Shown here: positions 8,989 to 18,849 of the stretch, one piece after another
How the letters are laid out: every line of letters begins with the position of its first letter
Numbering within the stretch: position 1 is the first letter of the stretch
From: an uncultured Prevotella sp.
GTDB lineage: Bacteria; Bacteroidota; Bacteroidia; Bacteroidales; Bacteroidaceae
Reading direction: 5' to 3'
Length of the DNA stretch: 61,179 nt
Assembly: GCA_937901345.1 (NCBI GenBank)
Contig: CALCHM010000001.1
Coordinates: forward strand, 1-61,179
Notes under the pieces: generated by a model
The model's input: the letters and a program-made list of their open reading frames with translations, nothing else
Database searches by the model: none
Told to the model about the DNA's origin: nothing
Program-made: the position numbers and the translations under genes

Positions 8989-9893
8989 TGGTTATGGGGC
9001 ATTAGTTGTTTCTTCTTCTCTCGTAATAGGGGGAGCAACTCTTGTAACATCTCTAGTTCACGATGAGGTTTACCCAAGAAGCGACGCAAGCATTCGCGCC
9101 AATATTTTAACTTGTATATTTGAATGAAGTTATTTACGGTCTTTGCTTTAGCGTACCCCTTCTTTTCATTTTGTAGCATGGCAACTTCCAAATATTTGAG
9201 TTCTGTAGTAGCACAAGGTGGGCGCTCTGCTGTAAGATGAAGGTAGCGCAGGGATTTGTCGAAACAAATATGGTTGCCAAACTTCTGTTCGAAGCGCCAA
9301 CGAATGTCATCTTCCTCTCCATACATAAACACTGTTTCATCAAAGAGACCGATTGCCTCAAATGCAGTCTTCCGCACGTAGAAACATGAACCTGAGAGGT
9401 GCATCAGTGAGGGAATGAAAAGGTTAAATCTATTGCAACATCCCTCAAGAATGGTGCGCAAATAACCATTCATTCTGTAGGTGCAACTAAAAGAACTTTG
9501 ACTCGGAAGGGTGGGAGAGTACCACTGCTTCATACCATACATGATGAGTTTTTCATTCTTTGCAAATGCCTCAAGTGGTTTGGCGAAGAAAGGTGACGCC
9601 AAGCGTACGTCGGGATTCATAATCAAGATGACGGGAGCAGAGGCACGGCGAATGCCTACATTATTTCCCTGACCATAACCACCGTTGCATGAGTTCTGAA
9701 TCAACACAATATCATCGCCCCATAGATTGCGCAATCCCATAAACATCTTGGCGGGCTCAAGACTGTTGTTGTCAACAACTATAAGCTCGATTTCAGAGAA
9801 AGGTATGTCAGCATATTCCTGAATGCTACGGACGCAATCAAAAATATCCTTCTCTGAGTTGTATGTAACGATGATGATGGAAACTTTTTTCAT
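8985..9893 (-). CDS. Glycosyltransferase family 2 (rhamnosyltransferase-like)
   Basis: This 302-residue protein opens with KVSIIIVTYNSEKDIFDCV, has VVDNNS and GGYGQGNNVGI motifs and an IMNPDV metal-binding stretch, then MYGEEDDIRWRFEQKFG. That pattern is typical of rhamnosyltransferase-like GT2 enzymes, but the donor sugar is not determinable. It lies 4 bp after the GH16 gene and overlaps the next glycosyltransferase by 4 bp, within the exopolysaccharide operon. Confidence 0.9.
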   Translation of the reverse strand: MKKVSIIIVTYNSEKDIFDCVRSIQEYADIPFSEIELIVVDNNSLEPAKMFMGLRNLWGDDIVLIQNSCNGGYGQGNNVGIRRASAPVILIMNPDVRLASPFFAKPLEAFAKNEKLIMYGMKQWYSPTLPSQSSFSCTYRMNGYLRTILEGCCNRFNLFIPSLMHLSGSCFYVRKTAFEAIGLFDETVFMYGEEDDIRWRFEQKFGNHICFDKSLRYLHLTAERPPCATTELKYLEVAMLQNEKKGYAKAKTVNNFIQIYKLKYWRECLRRFLGKPHRELEMLQELLPLLREKKKQLMPHNQ

Positions 9894-9897
9894 CAGA

Positions 9898-10749
9898 TTA
9901 TTCCTTTAATTTGTAAACGCGCACCCAGTCAATGTCCATGTAGGCGGGGAATGTTTTGGGATCCACACCTGAAGACCACGATTGGGGTGGAAATACCTGC
10001 ATGTGAAGCATAAGGTAAGATGCCATGCCGTAGTAAAACTGATGTTCTAACTCAGGTACGCGAGGGTATCGTAAGGTTTCACGTCCGTTGATTCCCAAAA
10101 TTACTTCGTTCGGTAGAATCTCGGCACTATATGTATTGTATTTCTCAAAATCAATATCTGTGGTAGCATGGCGTAGGGGATTGTACCAATTCTTCTGATC
10201 TCGAAGTGTGTATCCATTGTGAACCGTTTGGTAGGCAAAATCATTCCTATCAACGTATTCCACAAGGTCTATTTCCGTATAGTAGGGATGCTTCGTTGTT
10301 CTGAATTTCCGTTCTTCTGGAAGCGTCCAAATAGCGGGCCATGTACCTCGCGCTCCTTTGAACTTCACGCGAACTTCAATCTTCCCAAATTCAACATGCG
10401 CTTTTCCTTCAGAACTAATTCCTGCGGTGAGATATTCTGCCGTGTCTGTAGGTATATAATTGTCGTTGTGACGAGCATATAGACGCAGTCTTCCATCACT
10501 AAAATCATAGAAACGCTCGTCGTGCGTGAAGTGCATATAACAACGAACGTCCTTAACACGCTCCATCTTTTTCCACAAGATGGTATCTAAGTCTGTTCCA
10601 TTAAATTCATCGCTCCAAGTTAATTCATACAGATGATCTCTCACAGATGTCTTTTGAGCACAACACGTAAGTGACAAGATACAAGTAAACATTACAGGTA
10701 ATATGATGAAGAAATAGCGTAGCATGTTGATTTTATTCCTGAGAAACAT
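9898..10749 (-). CDS. GH16-family glycoside hydrolase, probable lipoprotein
   Basis: GH16 enzymes cut beta-1,3/1,4 glucans, galactans and related polymers. The 283-residue protein has the GH16 active site ExDxxE as EIDLVEYV at about 157-164, plus AIWTLPEER and a C-terminal DIDWVRVYKL strand typical of the fold. The N-terminus is a signal peptide with a cysteine-containing end (LSLTCCAQ), suggesting a lipoprotein. An alternative ATG at 10725 gives a tighter signal peptide. It is set inside a polysaccharide assembly operon, so it may trim, release or remodel the polymer made here rather than digest food glycan. That role is inference. Confidence 0.87.
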   Translation of the reverse strand: MFLRNKINMLRYFFIILPVMFTCILSLTCCAQKTSVRDHLYELTWSDEFNGTDLDTILWKKMERVKDVRCYMHFTHDERFYDFSDGRLRLYARHNDNYIPTDTAEYLTAGISSEGKAHVEFGKIEVRVKFKGARGTWPAIWTLPEERKFRTTKHPYYTEIDLVEYVDRNDFAYQTVHNGYTLRDQKNWYNPLRHATTDIDFEKYNTYSAEILPNEVILGINGRETLRYPRVPELEHQFYYGMASYLMLHMQVFPPQSWSSGVDPKTFPAYMDIDWVRVYKLKE

Positions 10750-10776
10750 GTCGTGATTTTGATTTTAGATGAGCGT

Positions 10777-11409
10777 TTATTTCATTTGTTTTACAACACT
10801 GGCAGGTACACCTGCAGCAACCGCATATGCAGGGATGTCCTTCGTAACTACACTATTTGCTGCAATAATAACTCCATCGCCAATAGTAACCCCGGGTAAG
10901 ATACAAACGTTGTTGCCTATCCAAACATTGTTTCCAATGATAACGTCGCCCTTTGAGTGGAGTGGGCGTAACAAGGGATTGGTTGCCAATAAATCTGCTG
11001 CTGACGCTCCATGGGCATTGTCTGTAATTAAAACGTTTGACCCAGTGAGTAAATTGTTGCCAATACGAATAGCATTGATCGTAGTAATGTGTGACCCTTC
11101 ACCAAATTGGCAATGGTCTCCAATTTCTAGGCATGGGTGATATTGATACGTATGATAGCGATCTGTTGCTGTAAGTTTAACTCCCCTGAAAAATTCACAA
11201 CCAGCACCTATGTACATGTATTGAGGATTCGTAATTCTTACGCTGTTAGATAATAAAGAATCCTTTCCAAATTTCGCAAAGTGGCGTTTCTGCATTCCGG
11301 TAAACAGATGTGCTTTGAATGCTTCACAATAAGTGGGTAGTGATTTTGGAAATAAGTAAGAGAGACCATTTCCTATTATTTCAGCAAAAAGTTTAATCAA
11401 TTTCTTCAT
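10777..11409 (-). CDS. Left-handed beta-helix acyltransferase (hexapeptide repeat)
   Basis: The 210-residue protein has hexapeptide repeats through its second half (GNNVWIGNNVCILPGVTIG) and the typical end AAGVPASVVKQ of the xenobiotic/NodL/WcaF acetyltransferase group. It likely O-acetylates a sugar of the exopolysaccharide using acetyl-CoA in the cytoplasm. Its start overlaps the end of the upstream glycosyltransferase by 17 bp, supporting one operon. The acceptor sugar is unknown. Confidence 0.9.
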   Translation of the reverse strand: MKKLIKLFAEIIGNGLSYLFPKSLPTYCEAFKAHLFTGMQKRHFAKFGKDSLLSNSVRITNPQYMYIGAGCEFFRGVKLTATDRYHTYQYHPCLEIGDHCQFGEGSHITTINAIRIGNNLLTGSNVLITDNAHGASAADLLATNPLLRPLHSKGDVIIGNNVWIGNNVCILPGVTIGDGVIIAANSVVTKDIPAYAVAAGVPASVVKQMK

Positions 11410-12445
11410 ATCGTAAAATCGTTTTCTTCAGTTTCATATTGCAAACTTTATTCCTTAGTCGCTGATAAATCAAGAATGGTAGCATTGGTATTTGTCGTGC
11501 ACGTTTCGGTGTCACAATTCTTTGTAGCAAACTGGAGCATTTTACGTGCCACAGAAGTTTCTTTCCGTGAAATCCATCAAATTGGCTCACAATAGTTGCT
11601 AGTTCGTTCGCAATTGAAGCATCTATTCCATTCGCAAAGATTTTGTTATAGATAAATAATACTCCTAGATACAAATCTTTGTTGAATTTATCTCCAAATT
11701 TATGCTGAACCGTTTGATAGGTCTTGTGAACGAGATAAAGTTGACTCTGTAAATGTTCTTTGCTGGCAATGCGTTTAGATATAGAACCTCCGTTATTTAC
11801 AATGCGGTAAGCATAGTCTGGGGATGCTATTGCATAATCATACTTTAATCCTTTTAGAATCGCTTGCAAATTAAAATCTGAGTCTTGTAATGAAAGCAAT
11901 GTCGTGTCCCAGATAAGTCCCTGTTTGCGAAGTGAAGAAGTACGATAAATATTACTCCAAACAATAAAAGGAAGTGTACGTCTGATAAACGCTTTCAGGT
12001 CATTAGCATATATCGGGTATCCATAAATACTTCCAGGATGGTATGTCTTTATTCCATCTGGTAAATATACTAATGATGGAAACACCATGAAGTCCAAATC
12101 TGGGCGTGCTTGGAGTGCAGTTACGCGTTGTGCCAATCCGTGAGGAGCAATATAATCGTCGGAGTCAAAGAAACAGATATATTCACCTTGTGCTTTCTGC
12201 ATGCCTTCGTTGCGACATGTTTGCGCACCTTTGAGTTGCTGCTCACGTTTCATGTAGTGAATGCGCGCATCCTGACTGGCAAAGGCAGCAATCTGGTCGT
12301 AATGTTCAGCTTCAGAACCATCATCCACAGCTATTACCTCCCAATTCTGGAACGTATTGGTTTGGATGCTACGCAACATCTCAATCACGTAATCGGCATG
12401 ATTGAAAACGGGCATAACTATGGAGAGGGTTACTTGATGCGACAT
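11393..12445 (-). CDS. Glycosyltransferase family 2
   Basis: The 350-residue protein has the GT2 start LSIVMPVFNHADYVIEML, a VDDGS motif, CRNEGMQKAQGEYICF and FDSDDY (metal binding). It likely transfers one sugar during repeat-unit assembly. It starts 13 bp after the flippase gene and its end overlaps the acyltransferase gene. Specificity cannot be read from sequence. Confidence 0.9.
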   Translation of the reverse strand: MSHQVTLSIVMPVFNHADYVIEMLRSIQTNTFQNWEVIAVDDGSEAEHYDQIAAFASQDARIHYMKREQQLKGAQTCRNEGMQKAQGEYICFFDSDDYIAPHGLAQRVTALQARPDLDFMVFPSLVYLPDGIKTYHPGSIYGYPIYANDLKAFIRRTLPFIVWSNIYRTSSLRKQGLIWDTTLLSLQDSDFNLQAILKGLKYDYAIASPDYAYRIVNNGGSISKRIASKEHLQSQLYLVHKTYQTVQHKFGDKFNKDLYLGVLFIYNKIFANGIDASIANELATIVSQFDGFHGKKLLWHVKCSSLLQRIVTPKRARQIPMLPFLIYQRLRNKVCNMKLKKTILRYEEID

Positions 12446-12458
12446 ATTTATTTACAAT

Positions 12459-13988
12459 CTATTTTTTTAATTTACTGGTTATCATTGATAGTACATCAGT
12501 GCGTTCATGAGTATGCATAGCACAATACCATATAGACCCCAATCCTACTAATGTTGTAATCATTCCTGTCACAATGATGCGCCAAGGAGACGCCTCAAAA
12601 AGGATGACAGATGTGTAGGCTGCTATTCCCACGAAAATGCAAGTTGGCAGTATCTTAAGAATGACATTTTGCAAGTAAGAACGAAAGGTCTCACCAGTGG
12701 CATGGCATATATATGCAATCGTAACTACGACACTCAAGAATTCAAATACCCAATAAAATACGAAACTTTCAGCAATACTTAACCCCGCTTTCACTCCTAA
12801 ATACATAGCAGGGAGAACCATTATTTTTATGGTATACTTCCATAATGAGTAATTGCGAATGCGTCCTGTTGCTTCCACAATAAGTGTTAGGCCTAATGCC
12901 AATTGATCAGTGAGTGCAGATAAAAGGATGATTGCACAGAAAGCAACACAATAGGGAGGCACTTCCTTTAACCATACATGGAGTATCGTGGGTAATTCTG
13001 CCAATATGGGGGTTACGACCAAAAGTAAGATGAGAAAACTGTATTTACAAGCAACTTCTGATAGGGAAATGGCTCGCTGATGATTTCCTGCACCTTCGGC
13101 TTGTATGACGTGAGGTTTAATGGAATTATGAATGGCTGCAGCAAAGAAGGCTACCGAACCTTGCACTTGGGTGGCAATACCAAAGGATGAATTAAGTATC
13201 GTTCCTCTGACCAAATGATTGATAAGCACCGCAACCCCTTGAGTGCGCACCAATACACATCCCATACCATATAGACTCCACGTAGCAAAACCAACAATCT
13301 TCTTTTGAACCTCCAGATTCCATTGCTTGAAAGAGGGCAATACACAACTTTCAGAATACTTTCGTTGACAATAGATGAGGAAGGCCAGAAAGTTGAACAG
13401 CATTACCAACATAATAATTGCCGCATAGGTCGTAAGGCGATAATCACTAAGGTAATAAAGGATAAATACAGCAGAGAGTTTTAATACCCCGTCAAGCACC
13501 TCGATAATGGAGATATAAACGATGTTCTCGTAAGCAATAAGTAGCGCACGAAACGGAGACGCAAGCAATGTCATCAGCATAGAACCTATGACGAAGAGAT
13601 ATACATACTTTGCCTCTGTCAACCGACACGCATCAACCGTTAAGAGTTTGCTATCGAAAAGATATGTCGTAAATGAGGCCGCTATCCCAGCAAGCACAAA
13701 ACCAACGATGAGCAAAAGTAAGTAACTGTTTTCAAAAAATGCTTTCGCGTCTTCCTTGTTACCTGTTCCATGGCAATAGGATATGTGGCGTTGTGTAGTG
13801 AGAGTTAAACTATTTGTAAAGAAGTTTAGAAACGATACAACTCCCGCAACCAACATATAGATACCATAGTCCGATTGTCCCAATGCGTCCATTACGATAC
13901 GCGTTGAGTAAAGCGAGAGCACGATGTTTATGATACTTCGTAAATTCTGCGCAAGGGTGTTAACTATGATTCTCGTTTTCGGATTCAT
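12459..13988 (-). CDS. Polysaccharide flippase (Wzx/MATE-like)
   Basis: The 509-residue protein is a multi-span membrane protein with a Wzx-type N-terminus (SLYSTRIVMDALGQSDYGIY) and roughly 12-14 hydrophobic segments. Such proteins flip undecaprenyl-linked repeat units across the inner membrane. Its start overlaps the end of the polymerase gene by 29 bp, so the pair is probably coupled. Wzx together with Wzy and Wzz defines a Wzx/Wzy-dependent pathway. Confidence 0.9.
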   Translation of the reverse strand: MNPKTRIIVNTLAQNLRSIINIVLSLYSTRIVMDALGQSDYGIYMLVAGVVSFLNFFTNSLTLTTQRHISYCHGTGNKEDAKAFFENSYLLLLIVGFVLAGIAASFTTYLFDSKLLTVDACRLTEAKYVYLFVIGSMLMTLLASPFRALLIAYENIVYISIIEVLDGVLKLSAVFILYYLSDYRLTTYAAIIMLVMLFNFLAFLIYCQRKYSESCVLPSFKQWNLEVQKKIVGFATWSLYGMGCVLVRTQGVAVLINHLVRGTILNSSFGIATQVQGSVAFFAAAIHNSIKPHVIQAEGAGNHQRAISLSEVACKYSFLILLLVVTPILAELPTILHVWLKEVPPYCVAFCAIILLSALTDQLALGLTLIVEATGRIRNYSLWKYTIKIMVLPAMYLGVKAGLSIAESFVFYWVFEFLSVVVTIAYICHATGETFRSYLQNVILKILPTCIFVGIAAYTSVILFEASPWRIIVTGMITTLVGLGSIWYCAMHTHERTDVLSMITSKLKK

Positions 13989-15162
13989 CTGATTTTATGA
14001 GAGAACTTGAACTCTGTCCATAGTAATAGGTAAGCACAATAATAAATGAAATTAATGTGATAGAATAGACTTCCATAAGTGACATCAGTAATAATACTCC
14101 TACCGTCGCATACAGAACCGTTGCATACCTATCTTTCTTTTTCAGGATATTAATTAGGGCGTGTAGCAATAATCCGAAATACATGATCACTGCGGGTAAT
14201 CCTCCGTAAATCATGAATCCTAAGATCTGGTTATGAGGTCCTACGGCAGTAGAAGCGAGGTGGGAATAATACCATTCTGCTGAAGGGAATCCGTAACCTA
14301 TTATGGGTGATTCCGCAAAGAGGCGTAATGCTGAATCCCACAATTCTGTGCGGTTCGTAAACGTAATGTCCTTACCTAGAACGTCAACGATAAACCACGT
14401 AGCAGTTTCATTATTTTCAATGCCCCTTCCGTTGAAACATACCAGAAATTGAAATAAGATGACAGCGCAAATTAAACCTGTAATACATATTCGTGGTAAT
14501 TTAATACCTGGCAAACAACACAAGATGAGGAAGAGTACGATACTCACTAATGAAGTCATGGATTGTACCATCACTAAGAGTGCAATACTTGTTAGTGCTA
14601 ATGGAACAAGGGGAATCCAAAACCATTTGCTATATTTCAAACAGAATATGTTAAGTGCGACCCCACAGAGTAAACGTGTCCCCATTTGATTGTAATTCCC
14701 ACCCAATAAGAAACCTGAAACCACATTTGCTTCATCCTCAGCCTGAACCCATAGGTAGGGATTTGTTATGAGTTGCCATAAGGCAGCATAAATAGCAATT
14801 GTAAATCCAATTAGAGCACCTGCGACAAGTGGAGTTATGTCGTCGCGATAGTAATCAAATAAGAATACCAAGGCCGCCACACTTGCGCAACTATAAATCC
14901 AATTCTTAAAATCATTACCATTGAGCATGGTCACTGCTGCAATCCAAAACAACAAGAAAAGTAAAAAGAAAGGATATCTAGAAATACTCCGATTTTGTAC
15001 GATTAAAACTCCAGAAACGCAAGTTGTCAACAACATGATGGCTAACATGAGGTAAGATGCTGTTTGCATTTCTACAGCCGTAAATGACAAAGAATTATAC
15101 ATGGCAAAAACCAGCGCCATGAGCGCTGGTATCACCTTTAATTCTTTTAGCTTGATAATCAT
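13960..15162 (-). CDS. O-antigen ligase/polymerase family protein (Wzy-like)
   Basis: The 400-residue protein has about 11 hydrophobic segments and a large external loop with the O-antigen ligase family signature near residues 285-310 (NRTELWDSALRLF, PIIGYGFPSAEW) and a conserved GPHNQILGFMIYGG. Wzy joins repeat units in the periplasm. Ligase and polymerase are not separable by sequence, but the Wzx and Wzz neighbours favour polymerase. Confidence 0.87.
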   Translation of the reverse strand: MIIKLKELKVIPALMALVFAMYNSLSFTAVEMQTASYLMLAIMLLTTCVSGVLIVQNRSISRYPFFLLFLLFWIAAVTMLNGNDFKNWIYSCASVAALVFLFDYYRDDITPLVAGALIGFTIAIYAALWQLITNPYLWVQAEDEANVVSGFLLGGNYNQMGTRLLCGVALNIFCLKYSKWFWIPLVPLALTSIALLVMVQSMTSLVSIVLFLILCCLPGIKLPRICITGLICAVILFQFLVCFNGRGIENNETATWFIVDVLGKDITFTNRTELWDSALRLFAESPIIGYGFPSAEWYYSHLASTAVGPHNQILGFMIYGGLPAVIMYFGLLLHALINILKKKDRYATVLYATVGVLLLMSLMEVYSITLISFIIVLTYYYGQSSSSLIKSDESENENHS

Positions 15163-15223
15163 GACCTATAAAAGAAAACGTCCTGAATACAGTTTTCGTT
15201 AGTAACAATCAACAAGAATACAC

Positions 15224-16297
15224 CTATTCGGACTGCTTGTCTTCAATACCAAGAATTTCCTTTCTCACCAACCAAAGCGTAATAAAAATGCCAGCTAACA
15301 AACACATACCGATGACAAAAAGCATGCGTTTAGGACCTGCGGGTTTGGGGGCAACAGTTGCGCTCTGAAGGACGGTGAAGGCAGGGGTATTCTCCTGAAT
15401 CTTGGCCTTCATGGCTTCCAATTGTGTAGAAAGAGCAGTATAGGCATTGAGTTTGAGCGCGCGATCTGTCTCTAATCCTTCACGTTGGGTAATTACAGAT
15501 TGACGAATTGCGGAGTTGTGAGTGTCACAGAATCTGCTATACGCCAAACTTACTTGATCAAACTCATTACGCGCCGAATCAACAAGTGATTGATAATATT
15601 TCGCATCCATACGTGCCTTGCTGGTGCGATACATCACGATGAAGTCCTGAAGACGTGCGCAAACCGAATCTGTCATGGTGGCTGCAATGAGCGGATCTTG
15701 GGCAGTCACGGTGATTGTAATTACTTCTGTCTTTTTGTCTACACCACACAAAATGTTGTCTTGCACTTTTTCCATCAGCAAATAGTCCATTTCCGACATC
15801 ATAAAGGGATTTACATCCTTTGCCGAAAGAGTACTGCTTTTGGGTTTATCCTTAAATAAGGAAACAACCCATCGTTTTGCTGCTTGGAAGGGTTGGGTCA
15901 ACGGATTTTGCTTTTGGTGTTTCCTCATGTACGTGTAGTAATCCGTGTCGATCTCTCCGTCCATAGATTTTACATGAATGTCGTAAAGACTCACTATAAA
16001 TTCAGGAGATTGAAAGAGTTCGGGGTATAAGATAGGGTAGATGGCGTCCGTACTTCCTCCTAAAGCACCAAGATTGAATCCAAAGGAAGATGCCAAACTC
16101 GATAATCCACTTGCTGCATTCTCGTTGGCATATTCAGGAGCTAATGCCACGCTACTGCGATAGTAGCGTGGTTGAGGGAAAATCCAAATGCAAGAAAGGA
16201 CAAGCACAATGGGAAGTACCGTAAAATAAACCTTTTTGCGCTGTCGCAATATGGAAAAACATTTTGCTAAGTCAATGTTATGTTGCTTCTTTTTCAT
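15224..16297 (-). CDS. Wzz-type chain-length determinant
   Basis: The 357-residue protein has two membrane segments, at about 20-40 and 325-345, bracketing a periplasmic coiled-coil region, with a proline-rich stretch before the second segment (VAPKPAGPKRMLFVIG). This is the polysaccharide co-polymerase layout. No fused or adjacent tyrosine-kinase domain is seen, so it is the kinase-less type. It sits 12 bp after the export-protein gene, matching a Wza-Wzz-Wzy-Wzx order. Confidence 0.92.
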   Translation of the reverse strand: MKKKQHNIDLAKCFSILRQRKKVYFTVLPIVLVLSCIWIFPQPRYYRSSVALAPEYANENAASGLSSLASSFGFNLGALGGSTDAIYPILYPELFQSPEFIVSLYDIHVKSMDGEIDTDYYTYMRKHQKQNPLTQPFQAAKRWVVSLFKDKPKSSTLSAKDVNPFMMSEMDYLLMEKVQDNILCGVDKKTEVITITVTAQDPLIAATMTDSVCARLQDFIVMYRTSKARMDAKYYQSLVDSARNEFDQVSLAYSRFCDTHNSAIRQSVITQREGLETDRALKLNAYTALSTQLEAMKAKIQENTPAFTVLQSATVAPKPAGPKRMLFVIGMCLLAGIFITLWLVRKEILGIEDKQSE

Positions 16298-16309
16298 GAT
16301 TCAGGATTG

Positions 16310-18784
16310 TTACTTCGTTGCGTTCAAAAGTGAAACAATTACACCGGCCAAGGCAGCAACCCCCGAACCAATACCGATGATTTCTGAAGTTGACATCTTT
16401 CTACGATTTTGTTTCTGAGGAACTACGATTTCAATACCAGGTTGAATATCTTTCTTTGAACCACTCTTCAACTTGACAACGCTACCATTTGCTTGGATAC
16501 CATATACGCGTGATTTTGCTGCATTGCCGTTGTATCCCCCTGCATGTTTGATGTAGTGTCTCAAACTCTTTCCTTCTTCATAACTCATACTTACGGGGTA
16601 CATCACTTCACCACTAATCTTAACGATATTGCTGCGTTCGGGAACTTCAAGAATGTCGCCTTCACGTAATAACAAGTCGTGAGAAGATCCTGGTTCATCC
16701 ATAGCACGTTGCAAGTTAATCGCTACAGGGAAGGTGTTGCTTGTTTTCATCTTGAGAGAAAGGAGCGAATCGGCAATTTGCATGTTCAAATCCTTTCCTT
16801 CCTTCAAACCATCTTCGTAAAGTTGAATTTGCGCCTTCAAGTTGGCGTGGTCGCGCTGTTCCATTTCTTCCTTTGTCATCAAGCGAGTGAGACGTGCCCC
16901 GTTGATATACGCAAGGTCCGTGAGACCACCACAGGCTTTAATCAAATCTGAGAGTCGGTAATTCTTATTACTGATGGTATATTGTCCTTCAAAGTTTACC
17001 TCTCCTTGTACAAAGACATTGCGCTGTTCCTCATAAGCGGGACTCTTGCGAATGACAACAATATCAAAAGGTTGGAGATAGAAGGCTGTGTCTTGACGAA
17101 TAGAATAATCTTCCTTCATGGAGAAACTGAACGTTTCTGAACTGCTAACACCGCCAAATTCGGAAGTGTTGTCTCGAATGCGACGGAACACGTCTACACG
17201 TGCAAGAGAACCTGCTTCTGTCAAACCACCCGTCTGCAAGATGATGTCTTGAATGCTAGTGCTATCCGCATAAGGATAAATACCGGGATAAACAACTTCA
17301 CCCTTTACATCCACGAAACGTTCACCCAGCATTTCTGACTTACTAGGGATGAAAAGAACGTCATTATTTTGGAGTGGAATGTCTGCGGTTGTGCCATTAA
17401 GTATGCCATGTACATCTACATTTATCATGCGGATGGTCAAATCCTTGTTTTCGCGATGCATAATGGCTACGCCTTCATAGGCATCTTCGGTAAATCCTTC
17501 TGCGGCAAGAAGTAATTGACGTACGGTCTGAATGTCTTTACCTAATTCAAATTGACCGGGATATTTCACAGCACCACGTGCTTCCACGCGATTCATAAAG
17601 CGTGCACGGATACTATCCACAAGCACCTGGTCTTCATCAGCCAACTGGAAGATGGGCATGCGTTCTTCTGTAATCGTATGTGCGCTGTACTCTATTCCTG
17701 ATTTACGTGTGATGCGCACACTCTTTGTGTAAGCGTTTCCCGAGAAATTACCAGCATAACGCAACAAGTCGGCTACTGTTTCACCACGTTTCATTTCATA
17801 CCACATGGGGCGCTTCACACTACCTTTGATCTGTACCAAATTGTTGTAGGCACCCACAATAATGATGTCGTTATCTTGTAATCCAACGTTGTCTGCACCT
17901 TTACCATTCAAGATGTAGTCATAAACGTCAACAACGTTTACGACCTTACCTCCACGAAACACTTGAATATCACGCAATGAACCAATCTTACTAATACCCC
18001 CTGCGAGATATAATGCATTGAAGGCAGTAGAGAGCGCACTTAGGGTGTAAGTACCAGGAACTTCTACTTCACCCATTACATGAACTTGCACATTACGTGC
18101 TTCCATCAGAGACAGATCAATGCTACAACCGCTGAAATAAGCGCCTAACTTATTTTTCAATACAGTTTTCGCACGTTCAACAGTAAGTCCTGCAATCTTT
18201 ATGGGACCCACTCCTTCGACAATCACGTATCCGTCAGCTGTAATAGACGTTTCTATACTCTGCTGACTTACCCCCCAAATGTTTATCATTACCAGGTCTT
18301 CAGCCCCTAATATGTAGTTGGCGGGAGTCGTAAGATTCGTTGGTGCTTGGAAGGTTAATTTCTTGGAGTTGAAAATATTACGTCCAAATACTTGGCGTTG
18401 TTCTTCTTCTGTCATTCCCAAGATGTCTTGACTACCCCCATCAACGATTTCTTCGCTCTGATTCAATCCCAATTCTTCAGCGCGCGATTCAGCGGCATCT
18501 ATAATGAGTTCATCCGTATCAGAGTTGGATTTCTTTTTTGTTTTTTTCTTTGGAGCAGTCTCTGCTTCTTTACGTAATTTTTCTGCTTTCTGACGTACAC
18601 GTTGTAGTTGCGTTGTGGTCACACCTTTCTTAATCAAGTCTGCAGCCATTTGTTGTTGCGATGTACCTTTCTGAGTTTCTACAACAACGTACTTGAGCAC
18701 TTGATCGTCAGTCATAACCGTTTGTGCCGTTATGGTTACGCAAGATAGCGCCAACGCCATTAAAAGTAGTATTTTGTTTTTCAT
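16310..18784 (-). CDS. Polysaccharide export outer-membrane protein with SLBB repeats (Wza-like)
   Basis: The 824-residue product is longer than E. coli Wza (about 380). After a signal peptide (ALALSCVTITAQ) comes a charged Lys-rich stretch, then a polysaccharide export (PES) domain at about 150-235 (YILGAEDLVMINIWG), followed by several SLBB beta-grasp domains (VHVMGEVEVPGTY, VDVKGEVVYPGIY, VFVQGEVNFEGQY, VKISGEVMYPVSM). A C-terminal hydrophobic helix (IGIGSGVAALAGVIVSLL) may cross the membrane. It likely forms the exit channel for the polymer. Multi-SLBB forms are common in Bacteroidetes. Confidence 0.93.
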   Translation of the reverse strand: MKNKILLLMALALSCVTITAQTVMTDDQVLKYVVVETQKGTSQQQMAADLIKKGVTTTQLQRVRQKAEKLRKEAETAPKKKTKKKSNSDTDELIIDAAESRAEELGLNQSEEIVDGGSQDILGMTEEEQRQVFGRNIFNSKKLTFQAPTNLTTPANYILGAEDLVMINIWGVSQQSIETSITADGYVIVEGVGPIKIAGLTVERAKTVLKNKLGAYFSGCSIDLSLMEARNVQVHVMGEVEVPGTYTLSALSTAFNALYLAGGISKIGSLRDIQVFRGGKVVNVVDVYDYILNGKGADNVGLQDNDIIIVGAYNNLVQIKGSVKRPMWYEMKRGETVADLLRYAGNFSGNAYTKSVRITRKSGIEYSAHTITEERMPIFQLADEDQVLVDSIRARFMNRVEARGAVKYPGQFELGKDIQTVRQLLLAAEGFTEDAYEGVAIMHRENKDLTIRMINVDVHGILNGTTADIPLQNNDVLFIPSKSEMLGERFVDVKGEVVYPGIYPYADSTSIQDIILQTGGLTEAGSLARVDVFRRIRDNTSEFGGVSSSETFSFSMKEDYSIRQDTAFYLQPFDIVVIRKSPAYEEQRNVFVQGEVNFEGQYTISNKNYRLSDLIKACGGLTDLAYINGARLTRLMTKEEMEQRDHANLKAQIQLYEDGLKEGKDLNMQIADSLLSLKMKTSNTFPVAINLQRAMDEPGSSHDLLLREGDILEVPERSNIVKISGEVMYPVSMSYEEGKSLRHYIKHAGGYNGNAAKSRVYGIQANGSVVKLKSGSKKDIQPGIEIVVPQKQNRRKMSTSEIIGIGSGVAALAGVIVSLLNATK

Positions 18785-18849
18785 TTTATTTGGGTTGAAT
18801 TTTGTTTAGGTGTTGTATATCTTCTGTCAAAGTTTATTCTTGTTAGGCA